Positions 11,400 through 25,075 are shown, counted from the stretch's first letter. The stretch: 64,000 nucleotides of DNA from Hippophae tibetana (GCA_037013495.1 JAZDXN010000013.1:1860001-1924000), one strand, 5' to 3'. Notes: a model not told the origin generated them from the letters alone. Made by a program: numbers and translations.

Positions 11400-14300
11400 T
11401 TGTTTCTATGTATAATATTTTGTCACTTATGTTTTATCTTACCCTTTCTAGCGAATAACATATATTTGCTCGTCATTGTGGCAAACCTATATAAACAAAA
11501 TCATTTTGTAGGTAGACATATTGATGGAGCATTCTATAACTTGGAACCTGTAATTTTGATACCTCAATGTACTTCAATTATGGTCAAACTCATGGTTGCA
11601 TGTCAAAGAGGAGAGGCACTTCGTTGTAGATTCCTAGGTTTAGAAACACCTTATCCTTTTGCATACAACCGTGTTCAATTTCATAAAGAATAGATTCATC
11701 TTCTTCTAGTCCTTGAAACTCAACAAGCGATAAAGGAGATGAAAAGGGTGGAATGCATTAAGCAAATTTTTTTGGTTACTTGAGCATTTTATATTTGGAT
11801 TTTTAGATGATTTCTCTATGTGAAGTTTGAAGTAATCTTTACAAACGGTACTTTCTTTGTATCATTAGTAAATGAAATATCTTCGAAACAAGCTTCTAGA
11901 AATAAGTTACTTGTTATTGAAGGGGTTTTCCTAATTACAGTTGGTTCCAAAAGAACGAAGATGTCTCATTTCATATGCTAATTTTTTTATGAGGGCTAAT
12001 TAATCTATGCATAATTTAACGATGCAAAGTGTCAGACACACGCTCCTGCGTATCTTCCTTCAATGGCAAGGTACGTGATCGGTTAACCACGAAACATTAA
12101 ATACTTACATCCACATTGTTTCTATGTATAATATTTTGTCACTTATGTTTTATCTTACCCTTTCTAGCGAACAAGATATATTTGCTCGTCATTATGGCAA
12201 ACCTATATAAACAAAATCATTTTGTAGGTAGACATATTGATGGAGCATTCTATAACTTGGATCCTGTAATTTTGATACCTCAATGTACTTCAATTATGGT
12301 CAAACTCATGGTTGCATGTCAAAGAGGAGAGGCACTTCGTTGTAGATTCCTAGGTTTAGAAACACCTTATCCTTTTGCATACAACCGTGTTCAATTTCAT
12401 AAAGAATAGATTCATCTTCTTCTAGTCCTTGAAACTCAACAAGCGATAAAGGAGATGAAAAGGTTGGAATGCATTAAGCAAATTTTTTTGGTTACTTGAG
12501 CATTTTATATTTGGATTTTTAGATGATTTCTCTATGTGAAGTTTGAAGTAATCTTTACAAACGGTACTTTCTTTGTATCATTAGTAAAAGAAATATCTTC
12601 GAAACAAGCTTCTAGAAATAAGTTACTTGTTATTGAAGGGGTTTTCCTAATTACAGTTGGTTCCAAAATAACGAAGATGTCTCATTTCATATGCTACTTT
12701 TTTTATGAGAGCTAATTAATCTATGCATAATTTAACGATGCAAAGTGTCAGACACACGCACCTGCGTATCTTCCTTCAATGGCAAGGTACGTGATCGGTT
12801 AACCATGAAACATTAAATACTTACATCCACATTGTTTCTATGTATAATATTTTGTCACTTATGTTTTATCTTACCCTTTCTAGCGAACAAGATATATTTG
12901 CTCGTCATTGTGGCAAACCTATATAAACAAAATCATTTTGTAGGTAGACATATTGATGGAGCATTCTATAACTTGGATCCTGTAATTTTGATACCTCAAT
13001 GTACTTCAATTATGGTCAAACTCATGGTTGCATGTCAAAGAGGAGAGGCACTTCGTTGTAGATTCCTAGGTTTAGAAACACCTTATCCTTTTGCATACAA
13101 CCGTGTTCAATTTCATAAAGAATAGATTCATCTTCTTCTAGTCCTTGAAACTCAACAAGCGATAAAGGAGATGAAAAGGGTGGAATGCATTAAGCAAATT
13201 TTTTTGGTTACTTGAGCATTTTATATTTGGATTTTTAGATGATTTCTCTATGTGAAGTTTGAAGTAATCTTTACAAACGGTACTTTCTTTGTATCATTAG
13301 TAAAAGAAATATCTTCGAAACAAGCTTCTAGAAATAAGTTACTTGTTATTGAAGGGGTTTTCCTAATTACAGTTGGTTCCAAAATAACGAAGATGTCTCA
13401 TTTCATATGCTAATTTTTTTATGAGGGCTAATTAATCTATGCATAATTTAACGATGCAAAGTGTCAGACACACGCTCCTGCGTATCTTCCTTCAATGGCA
13501 AGGTACGTGATCGGTTAACCACGAAACATTAAATACTTACATCCACATTGTTTCTATGTATAATATTTTGTCACTTATGTTTTATCTTACCCTTTCTAGC
13601 GAACAAGATATATTTGCTCGTCATTGTGGCAAACCTATATAAACAAAATCATTTTGTAGGTAGACATATTGATGGAGCATTCTATAACTTGGATCCTGTA
13701 ATTTTGATACCTCAATGTACTTCAATTATGGTCAAACTCATGGTTGCATGTCAAAGAGGAGAGGCACTTCGTTGTAGATTCCTAGGTTTAGAAACACCTT
13801 ATCCTTTTGCATACAACCGTGTTCAATTTCATAAAGAATAGATTCATCTTCTTCTAGTCCTTGAAACTCAACAAGCGATAAAGGAGATGAAAAGGTTGGA
13901 ATGCATTAAGCAAATTTTTTTGGTTACTTGAGCATTTTATATTTGGATTTTTAGATGATTTCTCTATGTGAAGTTTGAAGTAATCTTTACAAACGGTACT
14001 TTCTTTGTATCATTAGTAAAAGAAATATCTTCGAAACAAGCTTCTAGAAATAAGTTACTTGTTATTGAAGGGGTTTTCCTAATTACAGTTGGTTCCAAAA
14101 TAACGAAGATGTCTCATTTCATATGCTACTTTTTTTATGAGAGCTAATTAATCTATGCATAATTTAACGATGCAAAGTGTCAGACACACGCTCCTGCGTA
14201 TCTTCCTTCAATGGCAAGGTACATGATCGGTTAACCATGAAACATTAAATACTTACATCCACATTGTTTCTATGTATAATATTTTGTCACTTATGTTTTA

Positions 14301-14979
14301 TCTTACCCTTTCTAGCGAACAAGATATATATGCTCGTCATTGTGGCAAACCTATATAAACAAAATCATTTTGTAGGTAGACATATTGATGGAGCATTCTA
14401 TAACTTGGATCCTGTAATTTTGATACCTCAATGTACTTCAATTATGGTCAAACTCATGGTTGCATGTCAAAGAGGAGAGGCACTTCGTTGTAGATTCCTA
14501 GGTTTAGAAACACCTTATCCTTTTGCATACAACCGTGTTCAATTTCATAAAGAATAGATTCATCTTCTTCTAGTCCTTGAAACTCAACAAGCGATAAAGG
14601 AGATGAAAAGGTTGGAATGCATTAAGCAAATTTTTTTGGTTACTTGAGCATTTTATATTTGGATTTTTAGATGATTTCTCTATGTGAAGTTTGAAGTAAT
14701 CTTTACAAACGGTACTTTCTTTGTATCATTAGTAAAAGAAATATCTTCGAAACAAGCTTCTAGAAATAAGTTACTTGTTATTGAAGGGGTTTTCCTAATT
14801 ACAGTTGGTTCCAAAATAACGAAGATGTCTCATTTCATATGCTACTTTTTTTATGAGAGCTAATTAATCTATGCATAATTTAACGATGCAAAGTGTCAGA
14901 CACACGCTCCTGCGTATCTTCCTTCAATGGCAAGGTACGTGATCGGTTAACCACGAAATATTAAATAGTTACATCCACA
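11400..14979 (+). repeat. Y-type expansion with 1,432-bp dimer alternation
   Basis: Five consecutive Y monomers start at 11400, 12116, 12832, 13548 and 14264, all translating MFLCIIFCH at the start and HKE at the end. Units at 11400 and 12832 share AAGGGTGGAATG and GCTAATTTTTTTATGAGGGC. Units at 12116 and 13548 instead share AAGGTTGGAATG, CTACTTTTTTTATGAG and the tail CCATGAAAC. This alternation gives a two-monomer period laid over a near-homogeneous run. The unit at 14264 keeps the second pattern but ends in ACGAAATATTAAATAGTT, which introduces the next P monomer. Confidence 0.85.
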
Positions 14980-17900
14980 TTGCTTCTATGTATAATATTT
15001 TGTCACTTATGTTTTATCTTACCCATTCTAGAGAACAAGATATATTTGCTCGTCATTGTGGCAAACCTATCAAAACAAAATCATTTTGCAGTTAGACATA
15101 TTGATGGAGCATTCTATAACTTGGAACCTGTAGTTTTGATACCTCGATGTACTTCAATTATGGTCAAACTCATGATACCATGTCAAAGCGGAGAGGGACT
15201 TCGTTGTAGATTCCTAGGTTTAGAAACACCTTATCCTTTTGCACACAACCGTGTTCAATTTCATTAAAAATAGATTCATCTTCTTCTAGTCCTTGAAACT
15301 CAACAGGCCATAAAGGAGATGAAAAGGTTTGAATGCATTAAGCAAATTTTTTTGGTAACTTGAGCATTTTATATTTGGATTTTTAGATGATTTCTCTATG
15401 TGATGTTTGAAGTAATCTTTACAAACGGTACTTCCTTTGTATCATTATTAAAAGAAATATCTTCGAAACAAGCTTCTAGAAATTAGTTACTTGTTATTGA
15501 AGGGGTTTTCCTAGTTACAGTTGCTTCCAAAATAACGAAGAGGTCTCATTTCATATGCTACTTTTTTGATGAGAGCTAATTAATCTATGCATAATTTAAC
15601 GATGCAAAGTGTCAGACACACGCTCCTGCGTATCTTCCTTCAATGGCAAGGTACGTGATCGGTTAACCACGAAACATTAAATACTTACATTCACATTGCT
15701 TCTATGTATAATATTTTGTCACTTATGTTTTATCTTACACTTTCTAGCGAACAAGATATATTTGCTCGTCATTGTGGCAAAACAATCTAAACAAAATAAT
15801 TTTGCAGTTAGACATATTGATGGAGCAGTCTATAACTTGAAACCTGTAGTTTTGATACCTCAATGTACTTCAATTATGGTCAAACTCATGATTGCATGTC
15901 AAAGCGGAGAGGCACTTCGTTGTAGATTCCTAGGTTTAGAAACACCTTATCCTTTTGCACACAACTGTATTCAATTTCATTAAAAATAGATTCATCATCT
16001 TCTAGTCCTTGAAACTCCACAGGCCATAAAGGAGATGAAAAGATTTGAATGCATTAAGCAAATTTTTTTGGTAACTTGAGCATTTTATATTTGGGTTTTT
16101 AGTCAATTTCTCTATGTGAAGTTTGAAGTAATCTTTACAAATGGTACTTTCTTTTTATCATTAGTAAAAGAAATATCTTCGAAACAAGCTTCTAGAAATT
16201 AGTTACTTGTTATTGAAGGGGTTTTCCTAGTTACAGTTGCTTCCAAAATAACGAAGAGGTCTCATTTCATATGCTACTTTTTTGATGAGAGCTAATTAAT
16301 CTATGCATAATTTAACGATGCAAAGTGTCAGACACACGCTCCTGCGTATCTTCCTTCAATGGCAAGGTACGTGATCGGTTAACCACGAAACATTAAATAC
16401 TTACATCCACATTGTTTCTATGTATAATATTTTGTCACTTATGTTTTATCTTACCCTTTCTAGCGAACAACATATATTTGCTCGTCATTGTGGCAAACCT
16501 ATATAAACAAAATCATTTTGTAGGTAGACATATTGATGGAGCATTCTATAACTTGGAACCTGTAATTTTGATACCTCAATGTACTTCAATTATGGTCAAA
16601 CTCATGGTTGCATGTCAAAGAGGAGAGGCACTTCGTTGTAGATTCCTAGGTTTAGAAACACCTTATCCTTTTGCATACAACCGTGTTCAATTTCATAAAG
16701 AATAGATTCATCTTCTTCTAGTCCTTGAAACTCAACAAGCGATAAAGGAGATGAAAAGGGTGGAATGCATTAAGCAAATTTTTTTGGTTACTTGAGCATT
16801 TTATATTTGGCTTTTGAGATGATTTCTCTATGTGAAGTTTGAAGTAATCTTTACAAACGGTACTTTCTTTGTATCATTAGTAAAAGAAATATCTTCGAAA
16901 CAAGCTTCTAGAAATAAGTTACTTGTTATTGAAGGGGTTTTCCTAATTACAGTTGGTTCCAAAATAACGAAGATGTCTCATTTCATATGCTACTTTTTTT
17001 ATGAGAGCTAATTAATCTATGCATAATTTAACGATGCAAAGTGTCAGACACACGCTCCTGCGTATCTTCCTTCAATGGCAAGGTACGTGATCGGTTAACC
17101 ACGAAATATTAAATAGTTACATCCACATTGCTTCTATGTATAATATTTTGTCACTTATGTTTTATCTTACCCATTCTAGAGAACAAGATATATTTGCTCG
17201 TCATTGTGGCAAACCTATCAAAACAAAATCATTTTGCAGTTAGACATATTGATGGAGCATTCTATAACTTGGAACCTGTAGTTTTGATACCTCGATGTAC
17301 TTCAATTATGGTCAAACTCATGATACCATGTCAAAGCGGAGAGGCACTTCGTTGTAGATTCCTAGGTTTAGAAACACCTTATCCTTTTGCACACAACCGT
17401 GTTCAATTTCATTAAAAATAGATTCATCTTCTTCTAGTCCTTGAAACTCAACAGGCCATAAAGGAGATGAAAAGGTTTGAATGCATTAAGCAAATTTTTT
17501 TGGTAACTTGAGCATTTTATATTTGGATTTTTAGATGATTTCTCTATGTGATGTTTGAAGTAATCTTTACAAACGGTACTTCCTTTGTATCATTATTAAA
17601 AGAAATATCTTCGAAACAAGCTTCTAGAAATTAGTTACTTGTTATTGAAGGGGTTTTCCTAGTTACAGTTGCTTCCAAAATAACGAAGATGTCTCATTTC
17701 ATATGCTACTTTTTTGATGAGAGCTAATTAATCTATGCATAATTTAACGATGCAAAGTGTCAGACACACGCTCCTGCGTATCTTCCTTCAATGGCAAGGT
17801 ACGTGATCGGTTAACCACGAAACATTAAATACTTACATTCACATTGCTTCTATGTATAATATTTTGTCACTTATGTTTTATCTTACACTTTCTAGCGAAC

Positions 17901-19275
17901 AAGATATATTTGCTCGTCATTGTGGCAAAACAATCTAAACAAAATAATTTTGCAGTTAGACATATTGATGGAGCAGTCTATAACTTGAAACCTGTAGTTT
18001 TGATACCTCAATGTACTTCAATTATGGTCAAACTCATGATTGCATGTCAAAGCGGAGAGGCACTTCGTTGTAGATTCCTAGGTTTAGAAACACCTTATCC
18101 TTTTGCACACAACTGTATTCAATTTCATTAAAAATAGATTCATCATCTTCTGGTCCTTGAAACTCCACAGGCCATAAAGGAGATGAAAAGATTTGAATGC
18201 ATTAAGCAAATTTTTTTGGTAACTTGAGCATTTTATATTTGGGTTTTTAGTCAATTTCTCTATGTGAAGTTTGAAGTAATCTTTACAAATGGTACTTTCT
18301 TTTTATCATTAGTAAAAGAAATATCTTCGAAACAAGCTTCTAGAAATTAGTTACTTGTTATTGAAGGGGTTTTCCTAGTTACAGTTGCTTCCAAAATAAC
18401 GAAGAGGTCTCATTTCATATGCTACTTTTTTGATGAGAGCTAATTAATCTATGCATAATTTAACGATGCAAAGTGTCAGACACACGCTCCTGCGTATCTT
18501 CCTTCAATGGCAAGGTACGTGATCGGTTAACCACGAAACATTAAATACTTACATCCACATTGTTTCTATGTATAATATTTTGTCACTTATGTTTTATCTT
18601 ACCCTTTCTAGCGAACAACATATATTTGCTCGTCATTGTGGCAAACCTATATAAACAAAATCATTTTGTAGGTACACATATTGATGGAGCATTCTATAAC
18701 TTGGAACCTGTAATTTTGATACCTCAATGTACTTCAATTATGGTCAAACTCATGGTTGCATGTCAAAGAGGAGAGGCACTTCGTTGTAGATTCCTAGGTT
18801 TAGAAACACCTTATCCTTTTGCATACAACCGTGTTCAATTTCATAAAGAATAGATTCATCTTCTTCTAGTCCTTGAAACTCAACAAGCGATAAAGGAGAT
18901 GAAAAGGGTGGAATGCCTTAAGCAAATTTTTTTGGTTACTTGAGCATTTTATATTTGGCTTTTGAGATGATTTCTCTATGTGAAGTTTGAAGTAATCTTT
19001 ACAAACGGTACTTTCTTTGTATCATTAGTAAAAGAAATATCTTCGAAACAAGCTTCTAGAAATAAGTTACTTGTTATTGAAGGGGTTTTCCTAATTACAG
19101 TTGGTTCCAAAATAACGAAGATGTCTCATTTCATATGCTACTTTTTTGATGTGAGCTAATTAATCTATGCATAATTTAACGATGCAAAGTGTCAGACACA
19201 CGCTCCTGCGTATCTTCCTTCAATGGCAAGGTACGTGATCGGTTAACCACGAAATATTAAATAGTTACATCCACA
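14980..19275 (+). repeat. Higher-order repeat: second 2,148-bp trimer (P-K-Y), two copies
   Basis: Monomers at 14980/17128 (P), 15696/17844 (K) and 16412/18560 (Y) pair at 2,148 bp. Shared private states prove the pairing: GTGATGTTTGAAG with ACTTCCTTTG in the P pair, CTTTTTATCATT in the K pair, and GGCTTTTGAGATG in the Y pair. This trimer has a different order from the one at 3788-10178, so trimer periodicity arose at least twice from the same subtypes. Confidence 0.88.
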
Positions 19276-21313
19276 TTGCTTCTATGTATAATATTTTGTC
19301 ACTTATGTTTTATCTTACCCTTTCTAGCGAACAAGATATATTTGCTCGTCATTGTGGCAAACCTATATAAACAAAATCATTTTGTAGGTAGACATATTGA
19401 TGGAGCATTCTATAACTTGGATCCTGTAATTTTGATACCTCAATGTACTTCAATTATGGTCAAACTCATGGTTGCATGTCAAAGAGGAGAGGCACTTCGT
19501 TGTAGATTCCTAGGTTTAGAAACACCTTATCCTTTTGCATACAACCGTGTTCAATTTCATTAAAAATAGATTCATCTTCTTCTAGTCCTTGAAACTCAAC
19601 AGGCGATAAAGGAGATGAAAAGGTTGGAATGCATTAAGCAAATTTTTTTGGTAACTTGAGCATTTTATATTTGGATTTTTAGATGATTTCTCTATGTGAA
19701 GTTTGAAGTAATCTTTACAAACGGTACTTCCTTTGTATCATTAGTAAATGAAATATCTTCGAAACAAGCTTCTAGAAATTAGTTACTTGTTATTGAAGGG
19801 GTTTTCCTAGTTACAGTTGGTTCCAAAATAACCAAGATGTCTCATTTCATATGCTACTTTTTTGATGTGAGCTAATTAATCTATGCATAATTTAACGATG
19901 CAAAGTGTCAGACACACGCTCCTGTGTATCCTCCTTCAATGGCAAGGTACGTGATCGGTTAACCAAGAAACATTAAATACATACATCCACATTGCTTCTA
20001 TGTATAATATTTTGTCACTTATGTTTTATCTTACCCTTTCTAGTGAACAAGATATATTTGCTCGTCATTGTGGCAAACCTATATAAACAAAATCATTTTG
20101 TAGGTAGACATATTTATGGAGCATTCTATAACTTGGAACCTGTAGTTGTGATACCTCAATGTACTTCAATTATGGTCAAACTCATGATCGCATGTCAAAG
20201 CGGAGGGGCACTTCGTTGTAGATTCCTAGGTTTAGAAACACCTTATCCTTTTGCACACAACTGTGTTCAATTTCATCAAGAATAGATTCATCTTCTTCTG
20301 GTCCTTGAAACTCAACAAGCCATATAGGAGATGAAAAGGTTGGAATGCATTAAACAAGTTTTTTTGGTAACTTGAGCATTTTATATTTGGGTTTTTAGTC
20401 GATTTCTCTATGTGAAGTTTGAAGTAATCTTTACAAACGGTACTTTCTTTGTACGATTAGTAAAAGAAATATCTTCTTAACAAGCTTCTAGCAATTAGTT
20501 ACTTGTTATTGAAGGGGTTTTCCTCATTACTGTTGGTTCCAAAATAACGAAGAGGTCTCATTTCATATGCTACTTTTTTTATGAGAGCTAATTAATCTAT
20601 GTATAATTGAATGATGGAAAGTGTCAGACACACGCTCCTGCGTATCTTCCTTCAATGGGAAGGTACGTGATCGGTTAACCACGAAACATTAAATACTTAC
20701 ATCCACATTGCTTCTATGTATAATATTTTGTCACTTATGTTTTATCTTACCCTTTCTAGCGAACAAGATATATTTGCTCGTCATTGTGGCAAACCTATAT
20801 AAACAAAATCATTTTGCAGGTAGACATATTGATGGAGCATTCTATAACTTGGAACCTGTAGTTTTGATACCTCAATGTACTTCAATTATGGTCAAACTCA
20901 TGGTTGCATGTCAAAGCGGAGAGGCACTTCGTTGTAGATTCCTAGGTTTAGAAACACCTTATCCTTTTGCATACAACCGTGTTCAATTTATCAAGAATAG
21001 ATTCATCTTCTTCTAGTCCTTCAAACTCAACAAGCCATAAAGGAGATGAAAAGGTTGGAATGCCTTAAGCAAATTTTTTTGGTAACTTGAGCATTTTATA
21101 TTTGGATTTTTAGATGATTTCTCTATGTGATGTTTGAAGTAATCTTTACAAACAGTACTTTCTTTGTATCATTAGTAAATGAAATATCTTCGAAACAAGC
21201 TTCTAGAAATTAGTTACTTGTTATTGAAGGGGTTTTCCTAGTTACAGTTGGTTCCAAAATAACCAAGAGGTCTCATTTCATATGCTACTTTTTTGATGTG
21301 AGCTAATTAATCT

Positions 21314-21710
21314 ATGCATAATTTAACGATGCAAAGTGTCAGACACACGCTCCTGTGTATCTTCCTTCAATGGCAAGGTACGTCATCGGTTAACCAAGAA
21401 ACATTAAATACATACATCCACATTGCTTCTATGTATAATATTTTGTCACTTATGTTTTATCTTACCCTTTCTAGTGAACAAGATATATATGTTCGTCATT
21501 GTGGAAAACCTATATAAACAAAATCATTTTGCAGGTAGACATATTGATGGAGCATTCTATAACTTGGAACCTGTAGTTTTGATACCTCAATGTACTTCAA
21601 TTATGGTCAAACTCATGATTGCATGTCAAAGCGGAGAGGCACTTCGTTGTAGATTCCTAGGTTTAGAAACACCTTATCCTTTTGTACACAACTGTATTCA
21701 ATTTCATTAA
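21314..21710 (+). pseudogene. Possible Josephin-domain gene fossil, two overlapping frames
   Basis: This copy shows the proposed fossil best. Frame one (21314-21517, ATG start, 67 codons) contains SVRHTLLCIFLQ followed by NQETLN and then MYNILSLMFYL. Frame two (21423-21710) contains HFAGRHIDGAFYNLEP. In Josephin deubiquitinases (ataxin-3, JOSD1/2) the order is a CxxHxLNNxLQ block, a YDVNVIMxAL block and an HWxxVRxxxGxxYNLDS block. The catalytic residues of ataxin-3 are Cys14, His119 and Asn134. Here the first Cys position is Ser, the His of the third block is present with Trp replaced by Phe, and the Asn/Asp position is Glu. Spacing between blocks is shorter than in the family and a frame change separates the second and third. 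The match rests on recalled motifs only; block three is the strongest. A chance resemblance remains possible. Confidence 0.35.
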
Positions 21711-22745
21711 AAATAGATTCATCATCTTCTAGTCCTTGAAACTCAACAGGCCATAAAGGAGATGAAAAGATTTGAATGCATTAAGCAAATTTTTTTGGTA
21801 ACTTGAGCATTTTATATTTGGGTTTTTAGTCGATTTCTCTATGTGAAGTTTGAAGTAATCTTTACAAACGGTACTTTCTTTGTATCATTAGTAAAAGAAA
21901 TATCTTCGAAACAAGCTTCTAGCAATTAGTTACTTGTTATTGAAGGGGTTTTCCTAATTACAGTTGGTTCCAAAAAAACGAAGAGGTCTCATTTCATATG
22001 CTACTTTTTTGATGAGAGCTAATTAATCTATGCATAATTTAACGATGCAAACTGTCGGACACACGCTCCTGCGTATCTTCCTTCAATGAAAAAGTACGTG
22101 ATCGGTTAACCACCAAACATTAAATACTTACATCTACATTGCTTCTAGGTATAATATTTTGTCACTTATGTTTTATCTTACACTTTCTAGCGACCAAGAT
22201 ATATTTGGTCGTCATTGTGGAAAACATATCTAAACAAAATCATTTTGCAGTTAGACATATTGATGGAGCATTCTATAACTTGGAACCTGTAGTTTTGATA
22301 CCTCAATGTACTTCAATTATGGTCAAACTCATGATTGCATGTCAAAGCGGAGAGGCACTTCGTTGTAGATTCCTAGGTTTAGAAACACCTTATCCTTTTG
22401 CACACAACCGTGTTCAATTTCATCAAGAATAGATTCATCTTCTTCTGGTCCTTGAAACTCAACAGGCCATAAAACAGATGAAAATGTTGGAATGCATTAA
22501 GCAAGTTTTTTTGGTAACTTGAGCATTTTATATTTGGATTTTTAGATGATTTCTCTATGTGATGTTTGAAGTAATCTTTACAAACGGTACTTTCTTTGTA
22601 TCATTAGTAAATGAAATATCTTCGAAACAAGCTTCTAGAAATTAGTTACTTGTTATTGAAGGGGTTTTCCTAGTTACAGTTGGTTCCAAAATAACCAAGA
22701 GGTCTCATTTCATATGCTACTTTTTTGATGTGAGCTAATTAATCT

Positions 22746-22949
22746 ATGCATAATTTAACGATGCAAAGTGTCAGACACACGCTCCTGTGTATCTTCCTTC
22801 AATGGCAAGGTACGTCATCGGTTAACCAAGAAACATTAAATACATACATCCACATTGCTTCTATGTATAATATTTTATCACTTATGTTTTATATTACCCT
22901 TTCTTGTGAACAAGATATATTTGCCCGTCATTGTGCCAAACCTATATAA
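22746..22949 (+). pseudogene. Second copy of the ATG-started 67-codon frame
   Basis: The frame starts at ATGCATAATTTAACG and reads through the unit boundary, as at 21314. It is open only because GTGATCGG became GTCATCGG, which removes the usual TGA, as in the copy at 21314. In other copies the same frame holds that TGA. I therefore read it as a decayed segment and not a gene. It includes the MYNILSLMFYI segment compared with the Josephin YDVNVIM block. Confidence 0.35.
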
Positions 22950-25054
22950 ACAAAATCATTTTGCAGGTAGACATATTGATGGAGCATTCTATAACTTGGA
23001 ACCTGTAGTTTTGATACCTCAATATACTTCAATTATGGTCAAACTCATGATCGCATGTCAAAGCGGAGGGGCACTTCGTTGTAGATTCCTAGGTTTAGAA
23101 ACACCTTATCCTTTTGCACACAACTGTGTTCAATTTCATCAAGAATAGATTCATCTTCTTCTGGTCCTTGAAACTCAACAAGCCATATAGGAGATGAAAA
23201 GGTTGGAATGCATTAACCAAGTTTTTTTGGTAACTTGAGCATTTTATATTTGGGTTTTTAGTCGATTTCTCTATGTGAAGTTTGAAGTAATCTTTACAAA
23301 CGGTACTTTCTTTGTACGATTAGTAAAAGAAATATCTTCTTAACAAGCTTCTAGCAATTAGTTACTTGTTATTGAAGGGGTTTTCCACATTACTGTTGGT
23401 TCCAAAATAACGAAGAGGTCTCATTTCATATGCTACTTTTTTTATGAGAGCTAATTAATCTATGTGTAATTGAATGATGCAAAGTGTCAGACACACGCTC
23501 CTGCGTATCTTCCTTCAATGGGAAGGTACGTGATCGGTTAACCACGAAACATTAAATACTTACATCCACATTGCTTCTATGTATAATATTTTGTCAATTA
23601 TGTTTTATCTTACCCTTTCTAGCGAACAAGATATATTTGCTCGTCATTGTGGCAAACCTATATAAACAAAATCATTTTGCAGGTAGACATATTGATGGAG
23701 CATTCTATAACTTGGAACCTGTAGTTTTGATACCTCAATGTACTTCATTTATGGTCAAACTCATGGTTGCATGTCAAAGCGGAGAGGCACTTCGTTATAG
23801 ATTCCTAGGTTTAGAAACACCTTATCCTTTTGCATACAACCGTGTTCAATTTCATCAAGAATAGATTCATCTTCTTCTAGTCCTTGAAACTCAACAAGCC
23901 ATAAAGGAGATGAAAAGGTTGGAATGCATTAAGCAAGTTTTTTTGGTAACTTGAGCATTTTATATTTGGGTTTTTAGTCAATTTCGCTATGTGAAGTTTG
24001 AAGTAATCTTTACAAACGGTACTTTCTTTGTATCATTAGTAAAAGAAATATCTTCGAAACAAGCTTCTAGAAATTAGTTGCTTGTTATTGAAGGGGTTTT
24101 CCTAATTACAGTTGGTTCCAAAATAACGAAGATGTCTCATTTCATATGCTACTTTTTTGATGAGAGCTAATTAATCTTTGCATAATTTAACGATGCAAAC
24201 TGTCGGACACACGCTCCTGCGTATCTTCCTTCAATGAAAAAGTACGTGATCGATTAACCACCAAACATTAAATACTTACATCCACATTGCTTCTAGGTAT
24301 AATATTTTGTCACTTATGTTTTATCTTACACTTTCTAGCGACCAAGATATATTTGGTCGTCATTGTGGAAAACATATCTAAACAAAATCATTTTGCAGTT
24401 AGACATATTGATGGAGCATTCTATAACTTGGAACCTGTAGTTTTGATACCTCAATGTACTTCAATTATGGTCAAACTCATGATTGCATGTCAAAGCGGAG
24501 AGGCACTTCGTTGTAGATTACTAGGTTTAGAAACACCTTATCCTTTTGCACACAACCGTGTTCAATTTCGTCAAGAATAGATTCATCTTCTTCTGGTCCT
24601 TGAAACTCAACAGGCCATAAAACAGATGAAAATGTTGGAATGCATTAAGCAAGTTTTTTTGGTAACTTGAGCATTTTATATTTGGGTTTTTAGTCAATTT
24701 CGCTATGTGAAGTTTGAAGTAATCTTTACAAACGGTACTTTCTTTGTATCATTAGTAAAAGAAATATCTTCGAAACAAGCTTCTAGAAATTAGTTGCTTG
24801 TTATTGAAGGGGTTTTCCTAATTACAGTTGGTTCCAAAATAACGAAGAGGTCTCATTTCATATGCTACTTTTTTGATGAGAGCTAATTAATCTATGCATA
24901 ATTTAACGATGCAAACTGTCGGACACACGCTCCTGCGTATCTTCCTTCAATAAAAAAGTACGTGATCGGTTAACCACCAAACATTAAATACTTACATCCA
25001 CATTGCTTCTATGTATAATATTTTGTCACTTATGTTTTATCTTACACTTTCTAG

Positions 25055-25075
25055 CGACCAAGATATATTTGGTCG
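25055..25075. repeat. Short inverted repeat in monomer, perfect 7-bp arms
   Basis: Arms CGACCAA and TTGGTCG flank the 7-base spacer GATATAT. Left-hand monomers have CGAACAA/TTGCTCG with one mismatch, d and b units have CGACCAA/TTGCTCG with one mismatch, and c and e units have TTACTCG. Most a and g units, as here, are fully paired. Some a copies (29301, 30734, 33599, 35746, 37895) have lost one pair (CCACCAA). Confidence 0.6.

Larger units (their letters stand above)
19276..24286 (+). repeat. Divergent transition zone between left and right subfamilies
   Basis: Monomers start at 19276, 19992, 20708, 21423, 22139, 22855 and 23571. Private states link 19992 with 22855 (GGAGGGGCAC, GTACGATTAG, CTTCTTAACAAG) and 20708 with 23571, a four-unit period of 2,863 bp. 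The 3' ends of the units at 19276, 20708 and 22139 share an unusual TTGATGTGAGC...CCTGTGTATC tail. The unit at 20708 is 715 bp because one C is missing in TTCAATTTATCAAG (about 20990). The first right-type unit (tail ACTGTCGG, AATGAAAAAG) appears at 21423-22138. Between-copy divergence is highest here. Confidence 0.8.
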
